Shown: positions 21,380 through 34,072, numbered from the stretch's first letter. The stretch: DNA of 64,000 nucleotides from Spongospora subterranea f. sp. subterranea (GCA_049724395.1 JAUGWO010000200.1:1-64000), one strand, 5' to 3'. A program made the numbers and translations. The notes: generated from the sequence alone by a model not told the origin.

Positions 21380-24158
21380 ATGAGTCGGCGTCTGCAGACC
21401 GTGGTTGGGCAATGCCAACAAGAGGAACAGGAGGAACAAATATCTGCCAATGCCGCCTCGGCACTTTTCGGCCCCTCTGCCCAGACTCTTGCCGCCATTC
21501 GACGACACCTTCCTGCGGTAGTTCGTGAAGCACTCCCTTTCTCTGGGATCAAGCTATCAAAAGATCTGACCTTCGATACCAATCTTATGTGGCAGGTATT
21601 GCCTAGTTAGTGGCCACCTGTTTTCAAGAAGTGATTTGCTATTTTCAGACGTTGGATGTTTATTATCTTGACGTTCGCAAAGCTGCTTTCGAAGTTCTTT
21701 GCAATCATCCGGTTTTGCAGCCGAAGCATACCATTGGCTTGCCATTAGTTGAACAGCGTGCCATAGTCGTCTCGCAAATGAAAGTTTTTGCAGAATGTAA
21801 ATTCTTCCGGTTCCAAGAAATATACGAGTATGCATTTTACGTTGGTTGTTCCCAATTTTTTACAGTACTGATTATCAGGAATCCAATTCGATGGCTTACT
21901 TGCGTTGAACTCCTATACTACCATGGTATCACGTTAGCAACAAAGTTCGGGGTGAATTTTGGTAAGCTTTTTGAAAAGCGTTATCAATTCGTTCCAAGAT
22001 TTTCAATTCAGGGCTTTTTGGTGGTAAGTGGCTACTTTTCTGACGTTGAGAAGTAACGACTAGTTTAAATTCTTTGAAGGGACTATGATGAATCTTGGCA
22101 GCGATGCTCAGCGTATACAGTATGGCGATGACATCGCCAATATGACTATGCTAGGTGATTATTTGACCGATTAATCAGTGCCATGGTTTTGAGGTTAATG
22201 TAGGCGCCTTTGGTTTGACTGAGCTCGGGCATGGATCAAACGCGCGGGATATCGAAACGATATCTACATATGACAGTTCGACAGAAGAATTCATCCTTAA
22301 CACCCCAACGGAAACGGCTCAGAAAATTTTTATCGGAAACCTTGCATGTCATGGTAATCACGCCGCTGTTTTTGCTCAGGTTTGAACAGAACTTGAATCG
22401 AGGCCTGTTCAAAAACTGTTTTTAGTTGATCGTTAATGGCGTGCATCATGGTGTTCACGTTTTTGTCGTTAAGCTTCGCGAGGGGGACGGCACATTGTCT
22501 AAAGGTGTTCGCATTCAAGATTGCGGAATTAAATCCGGCCTTCAAGGTATTAACAAGGAACTAGCGCCCGAAATTAATCACAGATCCAACCTTAGGCGTT
22601 GATAACGGAAGATTATGGCTGGACAACAAACGGGTACCACGCGACGCGCTTCTTCAGCGGTTTGGAGCTGTTACTCCCGAGGGCAAATATGTTTCAGATA
22701 TTGCTCATAACGGTATCCGTTTCACCACTATGATCGGGGCCTTAGTATCTGGACGTATAGCCGTTGCACAGGTTTGCTTTGTTTACAATTTTCAGCAAAA
22801 CCGCTAACTACGTAACATCAGGGTGCGGTGAATATTGCGAAAGTTTGCCTTACTATTGCGGTTCGTTATTCTTTGACCAGGAGGCAGTTTGGTCCTTCTG
22901 GGCAAAAAGAAGTCCCTCTAATGGGGTATCTCAGCCATCAGCGTCGTCTTCTTCCTCTCGTCGCCAAGGCGTATGCGCTGCAGTTTGCCCTCAATTACGC
23001 GAAAGACATTTTCGGGAATGGTCAGGATCCTGAAGCATGTGTTTACATCCTCTAAACAAGATACAGATCCCGATCCAAAGGAACTCCACATTCTAGCGGC
23101 CTCGTTGAAGCCAGCTGCTACTTGGTTTCGTACGAAAGTTGCCCAGGAATGTCGAGAGGCCACCGGTGGTTTGGGCTTCATGGCTTGCAATCGGATTGGA
23201 CCTCTAATGAATGATGCTAATATTGACGTAACGTGGGAAGGTGAATACAATTGGTTTTTCTTCGTGAGTTATCAATTATCAACCGTGTTCTCTTTTAGGT
23301 GACAATAATGTTCTGCTTCAACAAGTTGCGACGTCTTTGCTTAAAGAGTTCAGAATGCAAGTCAACTCCGGCCGTGGTGTGTTGGGAGGTTAATTCGAAA
23401 AAGGTCATCCATAACTTGAACTATTTAGGCTTTGTCGGCATGCTGTCCTTTTTCGCTCAACAGCTTAATATGGAAGTGCGAGATACCAATCCGATCACGA
23501 AATCGAGGTCATCTGAATCACATCTCCGCGACGCTGACTTTTTCCGTCACGCCATGGAATATAGAGAAGCGCGTTTACTCAGAGCGCTTGTTCACAAATT
23601 AAATCGGTACGTGCTAATGTTCTTCGAAAATCAAGTATGTTTATATGATTTCAGGTTTTCGAATCTTGATTCTTTCGATGCCTGGAATCGATGTCTCGAT
23701 CTCGTCAACGAACTGGGGAAAGCTCATATTGATCGCGTTGTTATTGTCCAGTTTACGGCCGCTGTTGAGGCCGCCGATCCAAGTTTGAAGCCAATGCTGC
23801 ACACATTATGCGCATTACATTCTTTATGGGTTATTCAAGGTATTTAGGTGTATCGAGAGCAATGAGCACGGCGTGACAGTTTTCTGGCAGAAAACATGGG
23901 GTTCTTCATGACTTTCAACTACTTTAGCCAATTGAAAGTCAAAGCTATTTGGAATGAGATTAACCGTTTACTTGCGGCACTGCGTCCCTATGCGGATAAA
24001 CTAGTGGACGGTTTCGGGATTCCGGAAAAGGTATCTTCTGTGACCGATTTCGCCTCAGCAAATAATATTTGGGATTTCAGCTTATTGATGCACCCATTGC
24101 TGGAGACTGGGTCAAAGCGTATAGCTACCCTCAAGTTCCTAACGGTGCAGGCCGTTGA
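21380..24158 (+). CDS. ACOX: Acyl-CoA oxidase, ACX2-like, 15 exons
   Basis: It catalyses the first, H2O2-producing step of peroxisomal beta-oxidation (acyl-CoA to trans-2-enoyl-CoA). Model: join(21380..21595,21649..21827,21879..21961,22012..22023,22080..22154,22204..22379,22426..22546,22596..22771,22822..23020,23061..23240,23299..23388,23429..23606,23655..23839,23891..24030,24081..24158). This totals 2088 nt, exactly 695 codons plus stop. Landmarks: LATKFGVNFG, TELGHGSNARDIET (FAD/substrate motif), GLQGVDNGRLWLD, IAVRYSLTRRQFGP, KELHILAASLKP, ECREATGGLGFMACNRIG, TWEGDNNVLLQQV (catalytic Glu region) and FDAWNRCLD near the C terminus. The sequence resembles plant long-chain ACX2 more than the SKL-ended enzymes. 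There is no C-terminal PTS1 (it ends VPNGAGR). The N terminus RRLQTVVGQC is only a weak PTS2 candidate. Exon 4 is 12 nt; two introns are 40 nt. Confidence 0.95.
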
Positions 24159-26904
24159 TTTGCTATAAAACGCTGTGCCTAGAGTCATTCTCCAGATTGC
24201 ACTGTCTCTTTTGTGGTCATATTGTTTGTTCTGAAATTCTCGGCAGTTATTTGCCGACTGATAACCGAAATGATTTTTACGCCCCACACATATTTTTTTT
24301 AGCTTTGCAAATTGAGTGTGTAGTGGGTCCACCAGCAGTGAAAAGACAAAGGAGAGCGTTCAGTGAATCTATACAATGGTGCAACACACTTCGAATGGTG
24401 TGCGGTCTGGATGAGGTTTTATAATATGCATAACTAATGGTGAAGATTTATTGCTGTATTGCTCAAATATTCTCCTCCTTCAGTCTTCTCTGTAATCAAA
24501 TCTATCATTTTTTCAAACGCCTGTTTCTATTACATAAAGGTACTGTACCTGTGTACCGAGATTCTAATTGACAACAAACATATACTTTATTCGAGCGTTT
24601 CTGTATTTTGTTTAGGTTGGATTATGTTTCTATGATTTCACTATATATTCACAGAAGTTAGAATTGTGGCTTTTAGCAACGCAATCGATCCTGCCTCTGG
24701 CTGGCACACGTTCGGTGGGTGTTATCAAAACGACTCTCCCCAATGCAGGAATGAAACTAAATCTCGGTGAGTAGTCGGCATTAACCAACTGACTTGTTAC
24801 CATCGCTGGGGAGTAATGAAACTTGGAAACCTATCATTGGAACGGATTGAGCGTCCTCGCCCAAAAGATATTCGAATTGCGCGAAAATACTCTGTGTACT
24901 TGTACCTACACAAACTGAGTACACACTGTGCTCTAAAATATTTTGAGTTGATGACAGGCATCAAGGGTCCCACTGATGCAATGTGCGTTCCGCAGAGTAC
25001 TTAATATGGTCGGATTGCCCAGGAAACGCCATCCTTGCACAGGAGGCAATATCGCATCAAATGAGGTGCAAACCGATGAGCGATTTTTGCTAGTTGAAAA
25101 CTATTCCGAACCCCCAGCTCGGCCACCTCTTCATGAAAGTGGCCAGCTGAATTTCTGGAACACCCTTTGGTTTCTCCAAACCACATTGAAAAATGAAACC
25201 GAAAATTGACAAGTCCAGCTGTATATACGCTTGTGACAAGGTGCAAAGGCCTTGTTTCCCCTTTTTGCGTCGAGGAGTAGGGTTTAAAGTTTTTTGATAG
25301 CCGCCACCGGATCTCGCGATTCGTTGTCTCCACCCCGAAGTATTCCATTACATTACTTGTTCGAAGTCATAGTCATGCTTGATTATTCCATTCCAGTTTG
25401 CAAATCTCAGGATGAATGAAAGACATCTGCATCACATGGCGTAATAGATTGTTTGAGTTGGGCCGGTCACTCCAGCCCTTACCACATTTTGCAACTATCT
25501 CCCGTAGAAATTCTTCAAAGCAATTTCTACTGTACTGCCTAAAAAAGCGCCGATGGAACGCGATTATCAGTGAATAACTGGGTTTATTTGTAATTTGGTA
25601 GGGACAGTAACAACGCTCTAACACCAAGAAAATGGTGTTTTACGGTCGATAAGAAGGTGAATCAAAACCGATGGTAGGGGTGTATGGCCAGCCACAGAAA
25701 ACCCATCATCTACCTGATGACACAAGGAAGCAATTTGTGATCTGCACAACCAATAGGTTAGAAAATATTACACTATTTACAATAGCGACATTAGACAAAA
25801 AAGTCAGATTATACAATTTGTAAAATCATGAAGAAATCATCGAGATTCCCAATTGTTTGATCATCACTCTGAAGGTTTGGTGACTAAACACTGTATACCT
25901 GATCATCTTAATTCTCAAAGCACATTGCGCGGCAACAAACTCTATCTATTGAGCAATTAGCACTTGTCGCATTTCATTTACATTGCTGGAAAAGCGAACA
26001 ACTCAGAGGGTTAAACATTTTTAAAATCATTATTATTTCATCGAGATTCCCAATGTTTTCATCATCACAGTAATACGTATAAAATAGAATGAAGGTGACA
26101 TACCATTGGAGTTGACCGCTCTGCGCCGGATCATATTACACCTGCATCTCAGAAAAACATTGGCGGATTACGCGGCATATCACCTTATCTGCCGAAATCA
26201 ATCGTCATCCAAATAGCCACAATGATGATTGAATGTAATTCCCTACATTGCCGTATCGGACTCCGTAGATCCGCAGATCACTATTAGAGCAGCACGCCAT
26301 ATAGCTAGTTCCTGATTCTAAACGCATTGCCGCATTAGGTTTGATTTTTTATATGTTTTCACTTTTGACAAAGGTCATCATTATACGTCTCTGAACTTGT
26401 CATCAGATTTGAGAGATTTTCATGCTAGCCCGAATCGGTGTTAGACCGAGTTCAAACCTCTCAGTGAGGCCAGGGGCCTTGAGATTTTGAAGTGTTCCGT
26501 TCCCAAAGTCTGCCCGTGATGAATTTACAGGAGAATTCTCAGTTTAAATCTTGCAACGTCAGGCGTACAGAGCCAAGGAAGTCGGGCACAGCGTTTTTGA
26601 TCCTCACCCTTGTTCAAAACGTATTGCAGATCACATATGCAAGAAAACCAATTATATTGGAGTGGGTACCTATCGTCATCGGTACACAAACGGTATAAAT
26701 TCGTTAGCAACGTGCTGCTCAATGGTTGGCACTCTGGCAAACCCGTAATTTTTTTTGGCTTTTCATACTTACACAGGGGTTGCAGAAATTGGGTTCATGA
26801 GATCAATTTTTGGGCACAGAATGAGTACATTCGACGGTAGACACCGGCCAAGCTCAAACCCGTTTGACAGACAGAATCTAAACGTGTATTGATCGGTATC
26901 TGAT
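24159..26904. other. Long gene-poor interval
   Basis: Only short, unrelated frames are present. A direct repeat of about 33 bp (TCATCGAGATTCCCAAT plus an ATCATCAC tail) occurs at about 25835 and 26038. A small frame at about 24664-24768 reads NAIDPASGWHTFGGCYQ but has no support beyond itself. No RNA gene seen. Confidence 0.4.
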
Positions 26905-27567
26905 TCATGCGTCCACTAACAGAAAATACGGAGCCACATCGATGAACGCGCTAGGCAGGAGTAGCGAAGACAACTTCAGCGGGAAAGATGAATGTTCGTC
27001 ATCGTCTTCAATAGCGTCGTCAACATCGGCAGTTTCAGATCTGGGGCACATCCATCGGTCTGGAACCTCTCTGCCATTTCCCTTGATTTCCAGGATATTG
27101 CAGAGTCTCGGACCAGATCCCCGAACAGGGTGTCCATTCGCCGATGACCCGGGTCCAGGTTCCCGAGCGTTTTGCTCCATCAGTTAGTGCACCGGGTTCT
27201 GATTGGATTGCCTTCAGAAACGCACAATAACGATTCGGCAACCGATCTTACTGCAAGGAAACCAGTTAAGTTGCTCTGTACCAGGATCCGCCTCCGGTGA
27301 TGGGCCTGAGAGAATTAAACCATTTTCGCAAACAGAACATACGGGAATTGAACCTGGAGAAGAAGGTGGAGGTTCCATATTGCTGCTATCAGGAATATTT
27401 GCGGGCGGATCCGGTTCTAGGTCACGAGGTTGGTCACTAGCCTGATCAGGTTTATTTTGTTCGGTCCGGCGTTGGCACGACCACCAATCTTGAGCGGTTC
27501 TGGCCACGTATCCGAGAGCGAATCCGCCTCCGAAAAAACCCATCGTGATGCCCGTAAATATGACCAT
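26905..27567 (-). CDS. Hypothetical small membrane-anchored protein (uncertain)
   Basis: From 27567 the minus strand encodes a hydrophobic start (MVIFTGITMGFFGGGFALGY) suited to a signal anchor. A Pro/Glu-rich segment (PRDLEPDPPANIPDSS) and a Cys pair (CSVCENG) follow, ending at 27214. A second frame (27180-26905) has an acidic block (DDAIEDDDEHSS) and a hydrophobic end, and may be a further exon. No family recognised. Confidence 0.3.
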
Positions 27568-29070
27568 TTTTGTAAATTGTCTTAAGGGTTCCTGTAAGTG
27601 AACGTTTATCTAGTGCGGCCATTGCCCAATTCTGGGACTTGATTCACTTGTAAAACCCCAATTATTACCACGTTCAGCGTTTTTTACATCAGTTCAGTTG
27701 GAGAAGTGCCGAGTTCGTCACTCGCTATATTGAGCAATTACCAGCACATAGCGTGCCCACCATAGTTCAATATCCGATACCTTTTCGCCCTTCGACCTCA
27801 CCACCAAAACTCTGCCTCTCATTGTCATTCATATCAACGTTATGCAAATGTGAATATTTTCCAACCTGATTTACACTTGGACTGTGGCCATTTTCTGGTG
27901 GAATCAATAGGGATTATCGTATGAGTGATGTGATGAAGCCTTTGTAATCTTGAGTTTGTGCCCTCTGCCGGAGAGTATTTTTGTTTCTTCTTTCGGAAGT
28001 GCATTATCTGCTAGTATTATGGCCCTCCAAAGCAACCTTTTGGGTAAAGACGCAATGCTCGAAATGCCTAATGCTTCCGGGAGGAGTGACCAAGTCATCA
28101 CATTGATCGACGAATTTTTCTTCCGTGACCAACGAAGCTGCTCGCAATATCGGCTAGGACTTTCCGCAACCGGTCGTGGGATAGGTACTTGAATATTCTC
28201 CTTCAATCCACCGCATTTATCACAGAAAGTGACCCACTTGAACTCCCAAGCAAAACATGGACCAACCAGGCCATTTCCATCCGTCGCGATTCGTTATCAG
28301 AGACCTTAGGCAGTCTTAGTCAGTTGTACTTGCTTTTGTTGTGCACTGTCTAAAAGTATGAAACGAGGCGTTTGGCAATCACGATGCCTTACCCAGGAGC
28401 ACAATTGAGCAAGTCATAGCCTCTAGCATGCTAGCAACTGATGTGTTGCTAACCTCTCATCTATGCCACATCAATACTCCAGCAACGTTGCTGTATTGGA
28501 ATTAAAACTCATTCTGGCCTGCGAGGTTTGATTACCTTTCTAGTCCCCCGGTGGTGTAGACCTGACCCATACACGAAAGCGCATGTGATATTCTCTGGAT
28601 CGTTAACTTTGAGGACCCAATCCAGAGGGTACAAATACAAATGTCAATGAAAGTTGTTCGCTAGTGAAAACAAACAAAAAAGTAGAGCGACCGACCATCT
28701 GGCAAACCGGATATCAACATGAGCGTAATAGGTTAAACCCGTCATCAAGCCGCCATCTTCGAGGAAAATGTTTCAAGTTAACTGGGCAGTATTTTGATGT
28801 CCGTCGGGGTTCATCTCGTTAAAACCGCTAAGCCAACAAGCTAGAAACCGGCCAGCATTGTGGCAAGATTATGCTTTACGGGGCTGATTATTACCGCTCT
28901 CTAATTGCGGATACACAAATTGTTACATCGACATGGCGAACAGGACTTGACAACAAGGACTAACGCCTGGACTGGACCGGTCCGATACCTGAAACCGGAG
29001 CCTTTAGACAGAAATGTTAGGCGTATTCTGTATTGATTATTGACATCTACTGTATAGATGAATGACAGGA
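27568..29070. other. Intergenic interval
   Basis: Frames of 80-100 codons at 27904-28206 overlap on both strands. Neither has a recognisable motif. Nothing else is supported. Confidence 0.35.
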
Positions 29071-30051
29071 TCAATGGCAATGTGGAAACATGAATCCAAT
29101 CACACCGAAGAACATTATCCCTACAAAGAAGGCAATGTTAGAAATGATCTTGACATTCTTTGGAGAATCATTGGGCATGGACGGCAACAACTGGCCTAGA
29201 GCAATATATAGAAACTCGCCGGCGACGAATGCCATGCAGTAATTGGCGATACTGCTTAGCGGCCCCAACAGCAATCCTGCAATAACTCCAATGAGAATGG
29301 TCAACGTTGATGCTGCGTTCCTGATGAGCGCTTTCCTGACGGGCCAGCCAGCATGTAATAGAATACAGAGCTCGGCAACCTCTTGCGGCAATTCGTGCAG
29401 AATAATCAAACCCGTAGTCTTGAATCCATTGGTCAGGGAGGAGGTAAAGGTCACTCCTATTAAAATCCCATCAACCGCATTATGAAGCCCATCACTGATC
29501 AAGATGTTCCACGCCATCGACTCCATTTTTGTAGAGTTGCACGTGGAGGGTTCTGTCACAAGCACATCCACTGTTCCTGCTACTTTCTCAACGGTTTTGC
29601 ATCCATCGCCGTGAGCGTGTCCATGATCATGACGCGATATGCTGTGTACTAGGAACTCGAAGACGAGGGCGCATACAACGCCCGCCAAAACAACATATCC
29701 GACAGTGTGTGGGTCGTCGATGAGCTCAAAAGCTTCAGGTAATGAACTCAGCAGCGATGAGCTGATCATGGTTCCGGCGCCAAAACTCACCAAAACTGGG
29801 AGGAAAGTAGTTTGAGCCAGCGCGAGAGTTGTCACGACAATCATTCCTAAGAATGAGCAAAACGGAACCAAAAGAGTGGCCAGTACCGCAAATACACGAT
29901 TACGCCATACTTCGGACAGTACAGGAGTTGCGGAGGCGACATGCTCTGATTTGTGTTTACCACATGATGAACCACAATGATCACCATGAGCGCTGACAGT
30001 GTATAACAGGCACATGGCAAACAGTAAGAGTAAGACCGGCAAATACTTCAT
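29071..30051 (-). CDS. ZIP zinc transporter, LIV-1/KE4-like (copy 2)
   Basis: This is a 326-aa single-exon zinc/iron permease. It opens with a clear signal peptide (MKYLPVLLLLFAMCLLYTVSA) and a short Cys/His segment (HGDHCGSSCGKH). The His-rich loop is HSISRHDHGHAHGDGC, TM4 is ISDGLHNAVDGILIGVTF and TM5 is LHELPQEVAELCILLHAGW. The C terminus is FMFPHCH. The two copies share long identical blocks from TM4 on, so they are paralogues, but they differ fully in the signal peptide and in the first loop. A decayed third copy lies 1.1 kb further on. Cys/His motifs at both ends differ from copy 1 and may tune metal sensing; that is inference. Confidence 0.93.
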   Translation of the reverse strand: MKYLPVLLLLFAMCLLYTVSAHGDHCGSSCGKHKSEHVASATPVLSEVWRNRVFAVLATLLVPFCSFLGMIVVTTLALAQTTFLPVLVSFGAGTMISSSLLSSLPEAFELIDDPHTVGYVVLAGVVCALVFEFLVHSISRHDHGHAHGDGCKTVEKVAGTVDVLVTEPSTCNSTKMESMAWNILISDGLHNAVDGILIGVTFTSSLTNGFKTTGLIILHELPQEVAELCILLHAGWPVRKALIRNAASTLTILIGVIAGLLLGPLSSIANYCMAFVAGEFLYIALGQLLPSMPNDSPKNVKIISNIAFFVGIMFFGVIGFMFPHCH

Positions 30052-31159
30052 CGCGTAAGAATATTATTGATAACAATCGGTCAGGCGGTTGTGATGACGT
30101 CAACCGAATGACTTCCCAAGGTGAAGGCGGCCTACTCAAGTCAAAACTCCGTTCGCGTCGACTCATGTGCGCGATGGGCGGAGTCCAGAATTCCGCAACA
30201 TTGACACTGTGCCACTCGCATATACAGTCGCGACCTTATGGTACTTTTGATCGTTGATGGGGGTCCGGCTCGGGTTCGGCGTCCTCGGCTCTTCGCACGC
30301 CCATGAAGTACAAGTGTACTCAGATCCATTTTTTTTTCTGAAATGGTCGATGGTGGGGCTGTTTTTCGCTGCAAAGGCCGTATCGAAACAGCGGAACCCT
30401 GGGTTTTCGAAACATACTTCTTATGCACAATTGAGTTGAATTTGGCTACGGGACAGTTAGGTTTATTTGCACCTAGTAATAGTAAATGAAAATCGTTTTA
30501 CAAGATAGACTTAAAGTAAAATGGGTCGCTGAAGCTGTGAGTCGTCAAGTTTTGTAAGTGTTCCCTCTTCCATCAAAGCCCTTCCAAATATGGATCCTGG
30601 CGTATTTAGCTTACGGAAACGTCAACATATACATTATCTACTTAAAGGACTACAGGGACTGCATGACAGTTGCGACCCAGAAGGAATCAATGGTTAAATG
30701 AGGCAACAGTTAGTTTATGAAATTTTGGAATTCCGATACTTAAAAACATATTCCCTAATGTTCAGATCAAGGACGAATATCTCAACTACACACTAGTCGC
30801 CAGGTTGCCAATGAAGGTTGTACCATTTCTACAATGCAGAGTCATGGGCTTTATGTTGGCCCTCTCCTGGGTTTTGACACTCTAGCACTTTTTACTGCAT
30901 CATAAATTTCTTCCTAGACTTAAAAATGGGAAACAAAGCAAAAAGCTGTGACATGCTCATTTCCAACAGCACCAAAACCTACGATCTTTCTGTCCGCCAC
31001 TGCTTAAGAATGGGGTGTCGTGTTTCGGGGTACAGTAAGACGACATTTCTTCGAGGCAGGGATTATTGAACGTCAACAACTTTGTGAGAAATACAAAAAA
31101 ACACTGTTGTTTATTGCATGTCAATTACAATGTCAAAACCGCATACCTATGTTCAAGAC
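30052..31159. other. Intergenic interval upstream of ZIP copy 2
   Basis: It holds the presumed promoter of the 30051 gene. No gene, element or repeat can be supported. Confidence 0.35.
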
Positions 31160-31440
31160 AGTATCCCACGAAATAGCATTATAAGAATTAATGTTGACAT
31201 TGTTTGGTGATTCATTTGGCATTGCGAGCAATCAACTGGCTCGAGGCAATATAAAAACTCGTCGCCGACAAACACCATGCAGTATTTGGCAATACTGCCA
31301 TCAAAACCAATAGTCGACGTTGACGCTGCGCGTTTGATGTTTTCTTGCATCATGGGCTTCATGTGATAGTTGAAAGCGTGGTTCCATCGTATCTTACAGG
31401 ATTTTTGCAGCCATGCGTGAATCAAATTGTTTATGGTCAC
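31160..31440 (-). pseudogene. ZIP transporter pseudogene (C-terminal third)
   Basis: The minus strand reads SIAKYCMVFVGDEFLYCLEP and then QCQMNHQTMSTLILIMLF. The intact copy 2 has SIANYCMAFVAGEFLYIALG, then LLPSMPNDSPKNVKIISNIAF. Upstream RAASTST matches RNAASTLT. The segment between these blocks is deleted, the frame is broken, and nothing upstream of TM5 is recognisable. It is closer to copy 2 than to copy 1, so it probably arose from a local duplication of that gene. Confidence 0.75.
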
Positions 31441-32242
31441 CTCGCAAATCCATGGCGTAGATCATACAAGCAAAACAGCTACATGACCAACGCTGCTCTA
31501 CAAGTTAACATGGCGCTTGTGCTGACTTGTGACCTGATGGGAAACCTCGTCCGAGTTGGAAATAGCGCACTTACCGACAATCCGACAGACGCACTAAGGT
31601 CGCCTCACTTGCTTTTGTAAACGGATGTTCCACCTCTCCGGGGACCGCTGGGATTTTGAGCTTGTGTACCTTACTATTTATGAGTTTCGGAACGAAACTG
31701 CCTGTTCACGTCATCCTATTACTGCCTTGCACTTTCATCTTTGCAGTCCTCGAGTTCTAACTATGCTCTGTTGCTCCAAAATGGTCTTCAACTTGTGGGT
31801 TTTGAAAGTGCCCTCTGTGTCGCTTGAAATGAGGATTGCTCCATATCGCTTGTGGACCACTACAAACCGTAGACCCACTCGTGCAAACATTTTTGAAGGC
31901 GCCTTGATTTTGAGGCATCCTAGTCAAATTCCTCAACCTGTCATGTTTACTACATGGCTGACACAACAAAACTCATGTTCCCGAATTTAATATGATATTC
32001 CTGTTTTGTTCGCCTGCCGGTCGACCTGTAGTTCATTACTCCAATCTCTGGCAAAAACGTCTTTTGGCGAGACAGTCTGTTTGAGTACCAGCTGTTACTT
32101 GCTTTCACAGCAGTAGTTTCTTAGAGTAGGCAAACAGCTGACTACAACTCATAAAGCTCCGGATACAAACGGCATAATTTCTCGGGAGTTTTGAAGATTC
32201 GACTTGATAATTTAGATAGTAAAAATGCTCTGTTTCAAAAGG
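31441..32242. other. Intergenic interval
   Basis: Two plus-strand frames (31345-31620 and 31625-31990) have no recognisable features. Nothing is supported. Confidence 0.35.
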
Positions 32243-33371
32243 TTATATATTACGAGAAACCTCTTCGTCGATAATGTGTGTGCTGGCTTTCAACAATCTA
32301 TTCATGATTGCGGCGCCGAGACCTGCACATGGAAACCCATTGGCAAAGATCACATCCACCGAATCTTCGGTATCGAACCGCCTTAAGCATGAATACAGCT
32401 GTTGTGCAATTGATTCCAAATCATCATGTGATCCGCAAGTGATCAACTTTACACCCCGAATCAAACAATCATCTTTAGATGCTGGTTTCAGTAAGCCAAC
32501 GCGAAGACCTTGATCGAGCGCCTTCGCGATTTGAATTCGAACTGCATCTGGGTTACCTTTTACATAATATAACGGAGCTGTAGGAGCATAATGCTGGTAC
32601 TTCATTCCTGGTGCCCGAGGAGTCATGGAATCATCTTCATGTTGCCCGGAGCGTACACGGCCTTCGCTAAGGACGGACTGGAGTTGTTCCAGAGTAACGC
32701 CACCCGGTCTCAGCACCGTGTAAGGCTCTGATGTGCAGTCGATGACTGTGGATTCCAGTCCGACACCAGTGCTTCCGCCGTCAAGAACACCGGCAATGCG
32801 TCCGTCGAGATCCGAAAGCACGTGAACGGCACTGGTCGGGCTGGGTTTGCCGGATAGGTTCGCACTCGGTGCTGCGATGGGAACGCCACACGACACCAAG
32901 AGGGCATGGGCGATGGGATGGTCGGGAACACGAATACCTACTGTGTCTAGACCAGCCGTCACCAAAGGCGATATTGGAGAGTTACTTGGAAGTATAATAG
33001 TCAAAGGGCCGGGCCAGAACGCTTTCGCAAGAAGACCGACGTCGTTCTCTATCGTGTCTGTTGCCATACAAACGAGCTTACGAGCAGATTCAAAATCTGG
33101 GGCATGGACGATCAAGGGATTATCAGACGGACGGCCCTGACAACTAAAGTAAGTACCGAATCCAGAAGAATGATAGCAAGCAAAACACTTTTGCATCAAA
33201 GATGCGCTTCACAGCAATATCGGAAAACGCATTGGCGCCAGCACCATAGACAGTTTCGGTGGGAAATCCTACTACTTGCCCTGATTTGATTGCGGCAGCC
33301 GCTAATTCGATGTCGGCAGGACCCCACCGTTGTGTTACAACGTGACTCGCCTGGGCAAACATCCGACGCAT
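32243..33371 (-). CDS. SUA5: Threonylcarbamoyl-AMP synthase (Sua5/YrdC)
   Basis: It makes threonylcarbamoyl-AMP from threonine, bicarbonate and ATP, the first step of t6A37 formation on ANN-decoding tRNAs. Model: complement(join(32243..33136,33189..33371)), 358 aa, exact frame. The 52-nt intron splits the conserved IFDAK|GRPSDNPLIVH motif. The YrdC domain shows VVGFPTETVYGAGANA, AFWPGPLTIIL, GIRVPDHPIAHAL, APSANLSGKPSPT and VLRPGGV. The C-terminal Sua5 domain starts at PRAPGMKYQHYAPTAPLYYV, so this is the long, two-domain form. Start at 33371 is the first ATG after an upstream stop. The N terminus MRRMFAQASHVV could serve as a weak mitochondrial presequence, as expected if one gene supplies both compartments. 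Confidence 0.95.
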
Positions 33372-34072
33372 TCGCAGTGAATTTCTCTCTCTACCAGGGT
33401 ACAGCAAAAATTGCGAAACTGGCGCAGTTTCAGGGCAACCTGCAAATCTTCCCCCAACGAAGCACAGCCATGTTGTAAATACTGCAACATCGTTGGGAAA
33501 TGTGGATGATTTTGCCAGTTTGTCGAGGACTTATTGTATCAATACCGCTTAATCGTCTCTCTGGTTACCCAGGTTTAGTTTTCAATAAAAATTCTGTCGC
33601 AGCCAGGAATTTATTTCAGTTTCCGTGTTGATATACTGTTAATGTTACCCGTGTGCGCATGGCAGTAACCGTACGCTTTCTTCTCTTTATAGTCTAACTC
33701 AATTTATATTCGCCACACGGTAGAACAACGAGACGATCATTCATCCTAAAAGCAAAAACGTAGCGGGGTATTGCAGCACATTAGTAATGAAGATTAAAGC
33801 GACACACAATCACAGACTGTATTTGAATAGGGTACGGGGGGAATCGACTGCAAATATTGCAATATCATTTCAAAATTTTTTTGGATTTCGGCCGGACCTG
33901 GCGTAAAGTCGATCAAGTAATCCGCATTCGGAACGCGCACCCTTCTTCGGACTGCGACGATCGCATCATTGGTTTTCTAATCACAGAAAATTGTCCTGAG
34001 ACATTTTCCCCCGGGTCACGCGGGCAAGGGATTCAGCCAGGTCATCGCCACGGCGCCGGAATTCGGTTTCCT
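33372..34072. promoter_or_regulatory. Shared upstream region of divergent SUA5 and DGAT2
   Basis: The two genes diverge from this 700-bp interval, which should hold both promoters. No specific site could be identified. Confidence 0.35.

Noticed and set aside
27904-28206. Overlapping 80-100 codon frames on both strands
   Set aside because: No motif, signal, splice pattern or repeat support; likely chance.
31345-31990. Two plus-strand frames beside the ZIP pseudogene
   Set aside because: The first overlaps the pseudogene in antisense and neither shows recognisable features.
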